Shown here one piece after another: positions 1-8,170 of a stretch of DNA of 64,000 bases. The notes under the pieces are model-generated. The model was not told the DNA's origin. It did no database searches and saw nothing but the letters and a program-made list of their open reading frames with translations. Numbering within the stretch: position 1 is the first letter of the stretch; every line of letters starts with the position of its first letter. The stretch is from assembly GCA_022823085.1 (NCBI GenBank), contig JAJDXV010000016.1, forward strand, positions 1 through 64,000, given 5' to 3'. Source of the stretch: Candidatus Poribacteria bacterium. Lineage in GTDB: Bacteria; Poribacteria; WGA-4E; WGA-3G. The translations under genes and the position numbers were made by a program.

Positions 1-88
1 CTATTATCGTTTCTAAGAGTGTTGAGATGGTTAATGCCACGATCGCTTTATTTGCGAGGTTTCGCGTCAATGGAGACGTTTCTGACAT
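1..88 (-). CDS. Partial N-terminal ORF running off the left edge
   Basis: An open frame starts at an ATG at 86-88 and stays open to base 1. It begins MSETSPLTRNLANKAIVALT and continues with hydrophobic residues, which could be a start of a membrane or exported protein. No good ribosome binding site is visible in front of the ATG and only 29 codons can be seen, so it may equally be non-coding. No family is recognised. Confidence 0.25.
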   Translation of the reverse strand, partial: MSETSPLTRNLANKAIVALTISTLLETII

Positions 89-124
89 CCTAAAAATCGG
101 GCAAACTCAACTCAATATCATTAT

Positions 125-286
125 TTAGGCGAAAACCCTCGTGTAATAGAACTGCGCGCCCACAATCTTATCCGCGGCAACGAATACCTCTTTGAATTTA
201 AGGAAGTTTTCAAGGTCTTCGGCAATCAGTTTCAACGCCCGATGCGTCTCTTTATGTTTAAGGGTCTGTTCAATAATAAGGCTCAT
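125..286 (-). CDS. Small hypothetical ORF, 53 aa
   Basis: A complete ORF runs from an ATG at 284-286 to a TAA at 125-127. The peptide starts MSLIIEQTLKHKETHRALKL and is rich in Leu, Lys and Glu, so it would be largely helical, ending in an aromatic stretch (QFYYTRVFA). No ribosome binding site stands out and no family is recognised. It lies 36 bases upstream of the edge ORF on the same strand. It may be a small gene or the remnant of a larger one next to the IS fragment. Confidence 0.3.
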   Translation of the reverse strand: MSLIIEQTLKHKETHRALKLIAEDLENFLKFKEVFVAADKIVGAQFYYTRVFA

Positions 287-417
287 ATAAATGCTTTGAT
301 TAACTCCTTAAATTGTTTTTTGAAAATGTCTGTGGAAACATTTGCCAACGCCCACTCCCGCGACGCTTGAAAATAAGACGCATTTGATTTAGCGTGAGTT
401 TGAAAAAAGTTTATCCG

Positions 418-726
418 TTAGAGAGTCACGGGTAAGTCGTTGTTTCCCGGAAGTTCACAGAGATGCACCGAGGGTTTATTCTCTAAAAGCTGATACGCAA
501 TCAACGCAGAAACAATATTCACACGGAAGTTGACGAAACTTCTATGACGACTGTGTCCAAGCACTGTCTGTGTTTTCAGTTCCTTGATCACCGATTCAAT
601 AATGACATGCTTTTTCAGCAGCACCCCATCAGAAACTGATAGGTCTAACGGTTTCATGTTTTTACGAACTTTATAATGTGAGTTTGAAATAAGGTCTGGG
701 TTCCTGTAGGTTGGGCTGAACTGCAA
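418..726 (-). pseudogene. IS982-family transposase, C-terminal remnant
   Basis: The 102-residue frame matches the end of IS982-type DDE transposases as I recall them. It has the block LLKKHVIIESVIKELKTQ followed by GHSRHRSFVNFRVNIVSALIAYQ and a KPSV tail. In intact members this block carries the last catalytic glutamate (IIE) and the H-SRHRS motif. The remaining roughly 180 N-terminal residues are absent upstream (727-882 has no continuing frame). No terminal inverted repeats were found. It is a decayed insertion sequence and cannot be active by itself. Confidence 0.75.
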
Positions 727-882
727 TAAAAGGTAGAAGTTGATGAATCATAGCTTATTGCTTAGCAGTGAACTGGTGTCAGAAACACACCGAGTGAAAC
801 CCAACAAGTTTTCACATTTACAGCATTCGGATTTTTTGGTTTTCAGTTATCAGAGGAGGCTTTAGATAGACAGAAACACCTT

Positions 883-920
883 CTACTGACTGCCGATTGC
901 CGACTGCCGATTGCTAACTG
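883..920. repeat. Short interspersed repeat (GACTGCCGATTGC type)
   Basis: The unit GACTGCCGATTGC occurs here twice in tandem and continues into CTAACTGC. The same string, GACTGCCGATTGCTAACT, recurs at 21000-21018. Here it forms the stop codon and the C-terminal codons of the TrpD-like gene. Confidence 0.6.
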
Positions 921-2376
921 CAACATACGCTTGCAAACGTTCCAGCGCACGGCCATTGTCCATCACCGAGCGCGCCCGCGCGAGTGCTTCTTCGGGTTCC
1001 GGACAGATCCCTAATAGGGAATCCACTATTGCCGTGTTCAATAGAATCCTGTCGTAAATAACCCCTTTTTCACCCGATAGTGCCGCCACACCCAATTCCG
1101 CAAACGCTTCAGCACTCACAATCTCTGGACGCGGACTGTGCACATAGTCGAATCCGTAAATCTTCGGGTCTATATCCAGCGCGAAGTCTTCGCGCGTATC
1201 ATGCACACGGCGGAAACCCTGCGAGTAGTTGACCGCCATCCTATCACTCGTAGAAGGTTTACCGAGACGGAGCGAATAATGACTCGTCCCCTCCTCGCCT
1301 TTGATAGCAACAGCAGCATCAACCCCACGTTCCCACGCCAATTGCAGAAGCGGCTTCTCATAACCGATATGGTAATACCCAAGCACCATATAGTTCGCCT
1401 CCCGCGCCGAGAAAAACTGCTGCGCCTTCTCCGTCGCGGCCCAAGGCGGACGCTTCATAATATGCACCCGCAACTCCCGCAAATCGTAAGCAGCGCGACA
1501 ATATTCACGCTGACTGATATACCCAAATCCAACCGATGCATCTGTAATCAAGGAAGCCGTCTCCGCAAGTGATAAGTGTGTATTCGCACCGAGCACTTTT
1601 AAGATATTCTCCTCTGTCACACCGTTCTTCGGCGGCATTGCGTCTACACTATGGAGAAGTGATGCCTCCCCAAGCGCGGCACGCACCGCAGCGACAAACA
1701 GCGTCGGACGGAAATAGCGCGTCGCACCGTCATAAGGCTGTCCAAAATGTGTTAACGTCGGCACATCGATCGGTTGAACCGCTTCCGGTCCATAAAACGC
1801 ATCAAGATAACCTCTCACCTCTTCGTAGGTCTCACGGTTCATCCGTTGTCCGATAAGGGCGGCACCCTTAAGTGCGGGGCTGACAGCATCGCTCAAAATC
1901 GCTTCACACATCTCGCGAGTCTCGGCGTAACTGAGATGTTTTGCCCGTAAAATCTTCTCTAACGCCTTCACGACAACCGCCTCTGTCGGGTTCGCAGGCA
2001 CATAACCGCGCTCTGGCACCATGAGATATTGGATTTCTGATGGGAGTTGCTCCATTAGTGCGGAACGGTATTTGTGAAACGCCGCTTTTTCTGCCGGACT
2101 CCACTGTGTCGCTTCTGGAAAATAAGCACGGAGCGTCATCGCCGCGAAAAACGCGCCCATCTGTGCCGCCGATGCCGCATCCGATGCCGGTAACTCGCCT
2201 GTCACAGATTTTAGGAGTGTTTCAAGAATCGGCTCCGGTTGCGGAAAATCCGAGGGATTCACACCCAACGGGCGCGTCTGATGTGGACCCGTGCAAACCC
2301 GCGCCTGTGCCTCAAGCACATCATCATTCGGCCCCGGATATATCGGTGTATATGAAAAGGTATCAAAATTTGCCAT
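883..2376 (-). CDS. Anthranilate phosphoribosyltransferase-like (glycosyltransferase family 3) protein
   Basis: The protein is about 497 residues and looks like the TrpD/GT3 fold: a small helical domain (around 130-215, with AEAREMCEAILSDAVSP-like helices) followed by a catalytic-like a/b domain opening with FGQPYDGATRYFRPTLFVAAVRAAL. The glycine-rich PRPP-binding loop and the KHGN block of true TrpD are replaced by LLHSVDAMPPKNGVTEENIL, so the substrate may differ. It is not beside other trp genes. The ATG at 2374-2376 (MANFDTF) is preferred because GGAGGG lies ten bases upstream; a TTG at 2394 is also in frame. The last eleven codons (SNRQSAIGSQ) are made from a short interspersed repeat. 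Confidence 0.7.
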   Translation of the reverse strand: MANFDTFSYTPIYPGPNDDVLEAQARVCTGPHQTRPLGVNPSDFPQPEPILETLLKSVTGELPASDAASAAQMGAFFAAMTLRAYFPEATQWSPAEKAAFHKYRSALMEQLPSEIQYLMVPERGYVPANPTEAVVVKALEKILRAKHLSYAETREMCEAILSDAVSPALKGAALIGQRMNRETYEEVRGYLDAFYGPEAVQPIDVPTLTHFGQPYDGATRYFRPTLFVAAVRAALGEASLLHSVDAMPPKNGVTEENILKVLGANTHLSLAETASLITDASVGFGYISQREYCRAAYDLRELRVHIMKRPPWAATEKAQQFFSAREANYMVLGYYHIGYEKPLLQLAWERGVDAAVAIKGEEGTSHYSLRLGKPSTSDRMAVNYSQGFRRVHDTREDFALDIDPKIYGFDYVHSPRPEIVSAEAFAELGVAALSGEKGVIYDRILLNTAIVDSLLGICPEPEEALARARSVMDNGRALERLQAYVAVSNRQSAIGSQ

Positions 2377-2510
2377 TTTTATCATGCCCTCCAAAGATGG
2401 TTTTAATTACGTTTTGTGGCGCAGAACGCTATAAGATATGGACGAGTCCTATTATACCGCTTTTTGAGAGATAAAACAAATTTACTACATTCACTTCACG
2501 AAAAAAGGAC

Positions 2511-2548
2511 TTGACACCCGCCCGAAAATATAGTATACTTATACTATA
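2511..2548 (+). promoter_or_regulatory. Strong sigma70-type promoter with a palindrome over the -10, upstream of hen1
   Basis: A perfect TTGACA (2511-2516) is followed after 17 bases by TATACT (2534-2539). The -10 lies inside an inverted repeat with arms TATAGTATA (2529-2537) and TATACTATA (2540-2548) separated by CT, which is the layout expected for a repressor operator. It faces the hen1-pnkp pair. The TrpD-like gene diverges to the left. Confidence 0.7.
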
Positions 2549-2705
2549 CGAAAAATAAGTTAGACGTTTATTTTTCTCAGGGATGCAGTGCCGAAAATGT
2601 CACCACAAAATTATTTTTTTCAATTATGAATTAGATAAAAAACCGCCCACAAACCCATACGATGCCTGGGTTCACGATACAAATCAGAAAGATACCAAAA
2701 AACGA

Positions 2706-2731
2706 AAAAAGATACCATTTGGTATCTTTTT
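2706..2731. terminator. A/T-flanked hairpin upstream of hen1 (terminator-like or regulatory)
   Basis: Arms AAAAAGATACCA (2706-2717) and TGGTATCTTTTT (2720-2731) are perfect reverse complements with a two-base centre. The stem has GATACC at its core and A and T runs outside, so it would resemble an intrinsic terminator on either strand. It sits between the promoter at 2511 and hen1 at 2787, so it could attenuate transcription into hen1. The rest of 2377-2786 holds only the promoter and a doubtful 65-codon frame. Confidence 0.5.
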
Positions 2732-2786
2732 GGCACCAAAAATCTGTTTATTCATCGCTGATAGGCATTTTTCTTCATAAATTGCT

Positions 2787-4193
2787 ATGCTATTGAAAAT
2801 ATCAACCACATACTCTCCAGCAACAGACCTCGGTTATCTGTTACATAAACACCCTGCAAGGATTCAATCCTTTGAACTCGCTTTTGGGCAAGCACACGTC
2901 TTCTACCCAGACGCACGTCCCGAAAAATGCACAGCCGCACTGCTCCTTGATGTCGATCCGGTCGCCCTTGTCCGCCGTCCGCATGGGCGATTCGCTGAAA
3001 ATTTCGCCCTCGCGCAATACGTTAGCGACCGTCCTTACGTCGCTTCGTCCTTCTTGAGCGTCGCAATCGCGCGCGTCTTTAGCAGCGCATTGTCCGGCAA
3101 GTGCAAAGAGCGACCACAACTCGTTGATACGCCGATCCCTTTAAAGGCAGAATTATCCATCTTACCCTGTCGCGGCGGAGAGAAACTGTTACGACAACTT
3201 TTCGAGCCGCTCGGTTATACAGTAACAGCAGAACAACAGGTGTTAAACCCACACTTCCCAGATTGGGGACAAAGCCGTTATTTTTCTGTGGCACTCGAAA
3301 ATACATGTCGCTTGAGCGACCTCCTCACGCATCTTTACATTTTGATGCCTGTACTCGACGACGAAAAGCACTACTGGGTCGGCGAGGCGGAGATCGAAAA
3401 ACTCTTAAAACGTGGCGAGGATTGGCTCGCCGATCACCCAGAACAAGAAGCCATTGCCCGTCGCTACTTGAAGCATCAACGACACCTTACACACGAAGCA
3501 CTCGCCCAATTGCGCGAAGAAGATGCACAAGAGAATGATGAAGCAACGCAAGCCGAAAAAGAGACAGAAGTTGAAGGACAGATCGGTCTAAACAATATCC
3601 GTTTAACTACGGTGACTGAGACGCTCAAGCAGGCCGGCGCGAAACGCGTTCTTGATTTGGGGTGCGGCGAAGGGAAATTACTTCGTCAATTATTAGCCGA
3701 AAAGCAGTTTGAAGAAATCGTCGGAATGGACGTTTCACATCGCGCCCTGAAGATCGCACAAGAACGACTCCATTACGACAGGTTACCAGAGAAACAGAAA
3801 AAACGGATTCGCTTGTTCCAAGGATCACTCGGGTACCGAGATAAACGCTTAACCGGATACGATGCCGCCGCTGTGGTAGAAGTCATTGAACACTTAGAGT
3901 TACCACGACTCGCGGCTTTTGAGCGAATCCTGTTTGAGTTCGCAGGTCCAAAAACCGTTGTCCTGACAACACCAAACATAGAATACAACGTCCAATTTGA
4001 GAACCTGAAGGCTGGAAACTTTCGACATAAAGACCACCGTTTCGAGTGGACACGCGACGAATTTCAATCTTGGGCAGCAGGTATCACCAAACGCTTCGGC
4101 TACACCGTTGTGTTCCATCCAATCGGACCAGAAGCTGAAAACGTCGGATCCCCAACACAGATGGCAATCTTTACCCGAAAAATTGATAAATAA
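2787..4193 (+). CDS. hen1: Hen1: 3'-terminal RNA ribose 2'-O-methyltransferase
   Basis: At 468 residues it has the size and order of bacterial Hen1. The N-terminal region (1-240) carries the family pattern ATDLGYLLHKHP, RPYVASSFLSVAIARVF and GGEKLLRQLFEPLGY. The C-terminal SAM methyltransferase has VLDLGCGEGKL near residue 286, the metal-binding EVIEHLE block, and RHKDHRFEWTRDEF. Bacterial Hen1 methylates the 2'-OH at the repair junction of ribotoxin-cleaved RNA, working with Pnkp, whose gene follows 180 bases downstream. The gene order here is hen1 then pnkp. The start is the first ATG after the hairpin; no strong ribosome binding site is seen. Confidence 0.92.
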   Translation: MLLKISTTYSPATDLGYLLHKHPARIQSFELAFGQAHVFYPDARPEKCTAALLLDVDPVALVRRPHGRFAENFALAQYVSDRPYVASSFLSVAIARVFSSALSGKCKERPQLVDTPIPLKAELSILPCRGGEKLLRQLFEPLGYTVTAEQQVLNPHFPDWGQSRYFSVALENTCRLSDLLTHLYILMPVLDDEKHYWVGEAEIEKLLKRGEDWLADHPEQEAIARRYLKHQRHLTHEALAQLREEDAQENDEATQAEKETEVEGQIGLNNIRLTTVTETLKQAGAKRVLDLGCGEGKLLRQLLAEKQFEEIVGMDVSHRALKIAQERLHYDRLPEKQKKRIRLFQGSLGYRDKRLTGYDAAAVVEVIEHLELPRLAAFERILFEFAGPKTVVLTTPNIEYNVQFENLKAGNFRHKDHRFEWTRDEFQSWAAGITKRFGYTVVFHPIGPEAENVGSPTQMAIFTRKIDK

Positions 4194-4230
4194 GACAGAT
4201 ATCCCAGGCAACAAACCGTAAGAAAAAATA

Positions 4231-4490
4231 AAAAATGTCCAATACTTCCCAAAACTCAGAAACGCAAGCCCGAAATGAAATGGAGGGGTTTTTGCTTGGG
4301 TGTTTCTTCAACTCTAAGGAAAGGAACGTCTCTCACAAAGCCAACCTAAACGAACCGCAAGGAAATAGAAAAAATGTCCAATACTTCTCAAAACTCAGAA
4401 ACGCAAGCCCGAAATGAAATGGAGAGCAACTCTAAGGAAAGGAACGTCTCTCACAAAGCCAACACTAACGAACCGCAAGGAAAATTTAAA
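4231..4490 (+). repeat. Tandem duplicated leader element between hen1 and pnkp
   Basis: Two copies of a leader (4231-4369 and 4370-4490) share long nearly identical stretches: both contain ATGTCCAATACTT, GCAAGCCCGAAATGAAATGG, CTCTAAGGAAAGGAACG and AACGAACCGCAAGGAAA. The ATGs at 4235 and 4374 are 139 bases apart. Copy 1 carries an extra block (about 4286-4310) containing TTTTTGCTTGGG that copy 2 lacks. Related leaders precede the start codons at 8171, 25418, 31415 and 39176. In copy 1 the ATG opens a 60-codon frame with the same N-terminus as the annotated Pnkp. Confidence 0.8.
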
Positions 4491-7043
4491 ATCCCTGAAC
4501 CTTCGCTTATACTTCTTATTGGACCTTCAGGTTCAGGCAAATCCACTTTTGCACATAAGCATTTCAAACCGACTGAGATTCTTTCATCCGACTTCTGTCG
4601 AGGGCTTGTCTCTGACGACGAGACCGACCAGACCGCAACCAACGACGCGTTTGAAGTGCTACATTTCATCACCACAAAACGGCTCGCTGCCGGAAAATTG
4701 ACCGTCATTGACGCAACGAATGTTCAGGTCGAAGCACGGAAACCTTTGATCGCACTGGCGCGCGAATACCACTACTTAACCGTTGCCATCGTGTTCAATA
4801 TACCTACGAAACTCTGTCAAGAAAGAAACGAGGCACGCCCAGACCGCAATTTTAAACCGCATGTTGTCCGCCAGCAGAACCAACAACTTCGCCGTTCACT
4901 GCGCAGCCTCAAACGCGAAGGTTTCCGAAACTTCCTTTATGTAATGTCGACACCCGAAGCCGTTGATGCCATCCGTATCGAACGCCAACCGTTGTGGGTG
5001 AACCGCACGGACGAACACGGACCGTTTGACATCATTGGTGATATTCACGGCTGTTTCGATGAACTCATCGAATTGCTCAAAACCCTCGGTTATGAAATCT
5101 CAACGCAGTCAGACGGGAACACCGTCGTTGAACCACCACAGGGCAGAAAGGCGATCTTCGTTGGGGATTTCGTTGACCGGGGTCCAAAGGTCGCCGAAGT
5201 ACTACGCTTGGTCATGCAGATGCAAAGAACAGGCGCAGCGATCTGTATACCGGGGAATCACGACGTGAAACTTGTGCGTGCACTTCAGGGCAGAAACGTA
5301 AAGCCGACACACGGGTTAGCGGAATCGCTCGCGCAATTGGAAAACGAATCAACCGAATTCAAGACGCAAGCCGCAGAATTCTTAGATAATTTAGTGAGCC
5401 ACTACGTCCTTGATAGTGGAAAACTCGTCGTCGCGCATGCCGGAATGAAGGCAGAACTACAAGGTAGGGCATCCGGGCGCGTACGCGAATTCGCACTCTA
5501 TGGCGAAACCACAGGAGAAACCGATGAATTCGGCTTTCCGATTCGCGTCAATTGGGCAGACGAATATCGCGGTGCCGCAACGGTCGTTTATGGGCACACA
5601 CCAGTTACCGAACCGCAATGGATAAACCGAACAATCAACATCGATACGGGATGTGTCTTCGGCGGCAAACTCACAGCACTACGATACCCTGAAAGAGAAC
5701 TCGTATCTATCGCCGCACACCAAACGTATTATCAACCCATCAAACCACTTCTTGATAAAGCGAACGAACGATCCGCTGCCGAAACACACGCGTCCGACGA
5801 TGTCCTAAACATCGATGATGTACTCGGAAAACGCGTTATCAACACACGCTTACATCACAATGTGACAATCCGTGAAGAGAATACAATAAACGCATTGGAA
5901 GTGATGAGCCGTTTTGCTGTAAATCCCAAGTGGCTTATATACCTACCCCCAACAATGTCACCAACCGAAACGACAAACAGACAAGGGATGCTTGAACACC
6001 CAACCGAGGCATTCACTTATTATCGTAAACAAGGCGTATCCAAACTCATTTGGGAAGAAAAACACATGGGCTCCCGCGCTGTCGTTATTGTTTGCAGAGA
6101 ACCAGAAACCGCAAAAAAACGATTTGGTATCCCAGACGATACGCTCGGCATCTGTTACACACGGACAGGTAGACGTTTCTTTGAAGATAACGCAATTGAA
6201 ACCGAGGTGTTGAAACAGGTGAAACAAGCAATAGATAAAGCCAATTATTGGGAAACCCTCAATACAGATTGGGTCTGTCTCGACTGTGAACTCATGCCTT
6301 GGTCAGTTAAGGCACAGGAGTTGTTAAAACAGCAGTACGCCCCAGTAGGGACATCCGCGAGTGTCGCCCTCGGAGAAGCAGTCGCATCCTTAGAAACTGC
6401 TGCCGAACGCGGTATTGAGGTAGGCATCATATTAAATGACTATCGCCAACGTGCAGCAGCAGTAACCGAGTATATCAAAGCTTATCAGCAATACTGTTGG
6501 AACGTCCAATCTGTCGGCGATCTAAAACTCGCACCATTTCACCTACTCGCAACCGAAGGCACAGTGTACTTCGACAAAGACCATCTGTGGCACATGGAAA
6601 TCCTTAGCAAACTCTGTCAAAATTCTGACAACAACCTATTGTTCGCAACCGCCTACGGCGTAGTTGATGTGACTGACGACAAAAGCCAAACTGAGGCGAT
6701 CCACCGATGGGATGAACTCACCGAGCAAGGAGGTGAAGGCACGGTCATCAAACCCCTGGATTTTATTGTTCAAGGCAAGCGAGGATTGGTACAACCCGCA
6801 GTGAAGTGCCGAGGACGTGAGTACCTCCGGATAATCTACGGACCCGAATATACATTGCCTCAAAACTTAGCACGTCTCCGTTCCCGCGGACTCTCTCACA
6901 AACGCTCCCTCGCACTTCGAGAGTTTGCATTAGGTGTTGAAGCACTTCAGCGTTTCGTGCATCGTGAACCCCTATCCCGTGTTCATGAATGTGTTTTCGG
7001 AATTTTGGCACTCGAAAGCGAAGCCGTCGATCCCAGACTCTGA
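4374..7043 (+). CDS. pnkp: Pnkp: polynucleotide kinase-phosphatase-ligase for RNA repair
   Basis: The 889-residue protein has the three Pnkp domains in order. The kinase has the P-loop GPSGSGKST at residues 50-58. The binuclear-metal phosphatase has GDIHGCFDE near 222, GDFVDRGP near 263, PGNHD near 292 and YGHTP near 405. The ligase-like adenylyltransferase has the nucleotidyl-lysine motif EEKHMGSRA near 560. With Hen1 it heals and seals broken RNA ends. The first 36 or so residues are encoded by the repeated leader and are not expected in the family, where the protein usually begins a few residues before the kinase beta-strand. The ATG at 4374 is the only in-frame ATG upstream of the kinase, although an ATC at 4491 sits where the leader normally places the start. 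Confidence 0.93.
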   Translation: MSNTSQNSETQARNEMESNSKERNVSHKANTNEPQGKFKIPEPSLILLIGPSGSGKSTFAHKHFKPTEILSSDFCRGLVSDDETDQTATNDAFEVLHFITTKRLAAGKLTVIDATNVQVEARKPLIALAREYHYLTVAIVFNIPTKLCQERNEARPDRNFKPHVVRQQNQQLRRSLRSLKREGFRNFLYVMSTPEAVDAIRIERQPLWVNRTDEHGPFDIIGDIHGCFDELIELLKTLGYEISTQSDGNTVVEPPQGRKAIFVGDFVDRGPKVAEVLRLVMQMQRTGAAICIPGNHDVKLVRALQGRNVKPTHGLAESLAQLENESTEFKTQAAEFLDNLVSHYVLDSGKLVVAHAGMKAELQGRASGRVREFALYGETTGETDEFGFPIRVNWADEYRGAATVVYGHTPVTEPQWINRTINIDTGCVFGGKLTALRYPERELVSIAAHQTYYQPIKPLLDKANERSAAETHASDDVLNIDDVLGKRVINTRLHHNVTIREENTINALEVMSRFAVNPKWLIYLPPTMSPTETTNRQGMLEHPTEAFTYYRKQGVSKLIWEEKHMGSRAVVIVCREPETAKKRFGIPDDTLGICYTRTGRRFFEDNAIETEVLKQVKQAIDKANYWETLNTDWVCLDCELMPWSVKAQELLKQQYAPVGTSASVALGEAVASLETAAERGIEVGIILNDYRQRAAAVTEYIKAYQQYCWNVQSVGDLKLAPFHLLATEGTVYFDKDHLWHMEILSKLCQNSDNNLLFATAYGVVDVTDDKSQTEAIHRWDELTEQGGEGTVIKPLDFIVQGKRGLVQPAVKCRGREYLRIIYGPEYTLPQNLARLRSRGLSHKRSLALREFALGVEALQRFVHREPLSRVHECVFGILALESEAVDPRL

Positions 7044-7134
7044 AGTTTTTTAATGAAAATCACCGAAAATTGCAACGAACCTTACGAAATCCCTCTTTTG
7101 TAGAATAAACTGTAACGCATTTAGACATACCAAC

Positions 7135-8049
7135 ATGAAAATTCACTTAATACAATACCTCTTATTTCTTTCTATCGGTTTAATAATAGGCACAGGTTGT
7201 ACAACGCCAGATACCATCAATCATCTCCCATCCGAAGATGACACCGAGATCGTCCTTGAAGACTACCAACTCACCGAAAATGAAACATGGGAACCCGAGA
7301 AAACGTACATTATAAACGGGACTTTAGAAATCCCACAAGATACAACCCTCAATATTTCACCGGGGACCACCGTTAAATTTCGGAGAGACGCACGCCTCAC
7401 CGTCCAAGGTATCCTAAAGATTGGAACACCTTTAGCACAAGAACAGGTAACCCAACTCGTACATCTCACATCCGACAATATCGGACCGGCACCCGGTGAT
7501 TGGAACGGTGTTTTTTTTGATCACACACACGATCTCGAGAGTTTTATCAGAGGTGCTATTATAGAATACGCGACAGTCGCTTTGGATGTTAAAACAACCT
7601 CACCGACTATAGAAGAGTGTACGCTTCGGTTCAATGAGACCGCCATCGCTTTGGATGGGAGTGACGCGCACATCCATCACAACGATATTCTTGACAACAA
7701 TATCGGGATTAGCACAATCGGCCGTCAAACACGCCCGAGGATTGAAAAGAACAATATTGCTAAGAATGAAACCGGTATCCATTGTGAAAATGTTCAGTCT
7801 ACCATTGAACACAACAACCTGTACGCGAATATCTTCGCCCTCCGTCTGAATGTAAAGTTCGACCTAACGGTAGCCAACAATTGGTGGGGGAGTCCAGATC
7901 CTGTTGGAATAGCCAATGTCATTATAGATGGCGCTGACCCCGGATTAATTGCTAAACAAGTGGGCACAGTTCATTATGAACCGTTTGTGGAGACCCGAAT
8001 CGCCGACGCGGGTTTTCCATATCCGACGCTTCTCGATAGATTAAAGTAA
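7135..8049 (+). CDS. Lipoprotein with right-handed beta-helix repeats
   Basis: The N-terminus has a short charged part, a hydrophobic segment and a lipobox ending IGTGC, so Cys22 would be lipidated. After an acidic linker, residues 50-290 show the spacing of parallel beta-helix proteins with repeated turns (NDILDNNIGI, NNIAKNETGI, NNLYANIFAL) and the closing NNWWGSPDP motif common in NosD-like and surface carbohydrate-active proteins. No catalytic residues can be assigned. It is probably anchored in the outer membrane and may bind or act on polysaccharide, which fits the neighbouring glycan genes. Confidence 0.75.
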   Translation: MKIHLIQYLLFLSIGLIIGTGCTTPDTINHLPSEDDTEIVLEDYQLTENETWEPEKTYIINGTLEIPQDTTLNISPGTTVKFRRDARLTVQGILKIGTPLAQEQVTQLVHLTSDNIGPAPGDWNGVFFDHTHDLESFIRGAIIEYATVALDVKTTSPTIEECTLRFNETAIALDGSDAHIHHNDILDNNIGISTIGRQTRPRIEKNNIAKNETGIHCENVQSTIEHNNLYANIFALRLNVKFDLTVANNWWGSPDPVGIANVIIDGADPGLIAKQVGTVHYEPFVETRIADAGFPYPTLLDRLK

Positions 8050-8083
8050 TAGTCACATGCCGTAGGCTGTTCACAAGAGCCGC

Positions 8084-8170
8084 AAGCCCGTAATCGAATG
8101 GAGGGCGATTCTACGGAAAGGCACGTTTTTTTCACCAGCCTCCCTTATCGAACCGCAAGGAAATATAAAA
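8084..8170 (+). repeat. Leader element, copy before the polysaccharide deacetylase
   Basis: This stretch contains CGCAAGCCCGTAATCGAATGG, CTACGGAAAGGCACG and CGAACCGCAAGGAAATATAA, matching the leader upstream of pnkp and those at 25281 and 31318. AAGG lies ten bases before codon ATT at 8171, the position that carries ATG in other copies. Confidence 0.65.

Noticed and set aside
2583-2780. 65-residue ORF with a CxxC pair before hen1
   Set aside because: The frame runs through the perfect hairpin at 2706-2731, and the C-terminal half has no protein-like character. It is probably an untranslated leader.
4235-4417. Small gene of 60 residues between hen1 and pnkp
   Set aside because: It is the first copy of the duplicated leader, encodes the same N-terminus as the extended pnkp and then runs out of frame.
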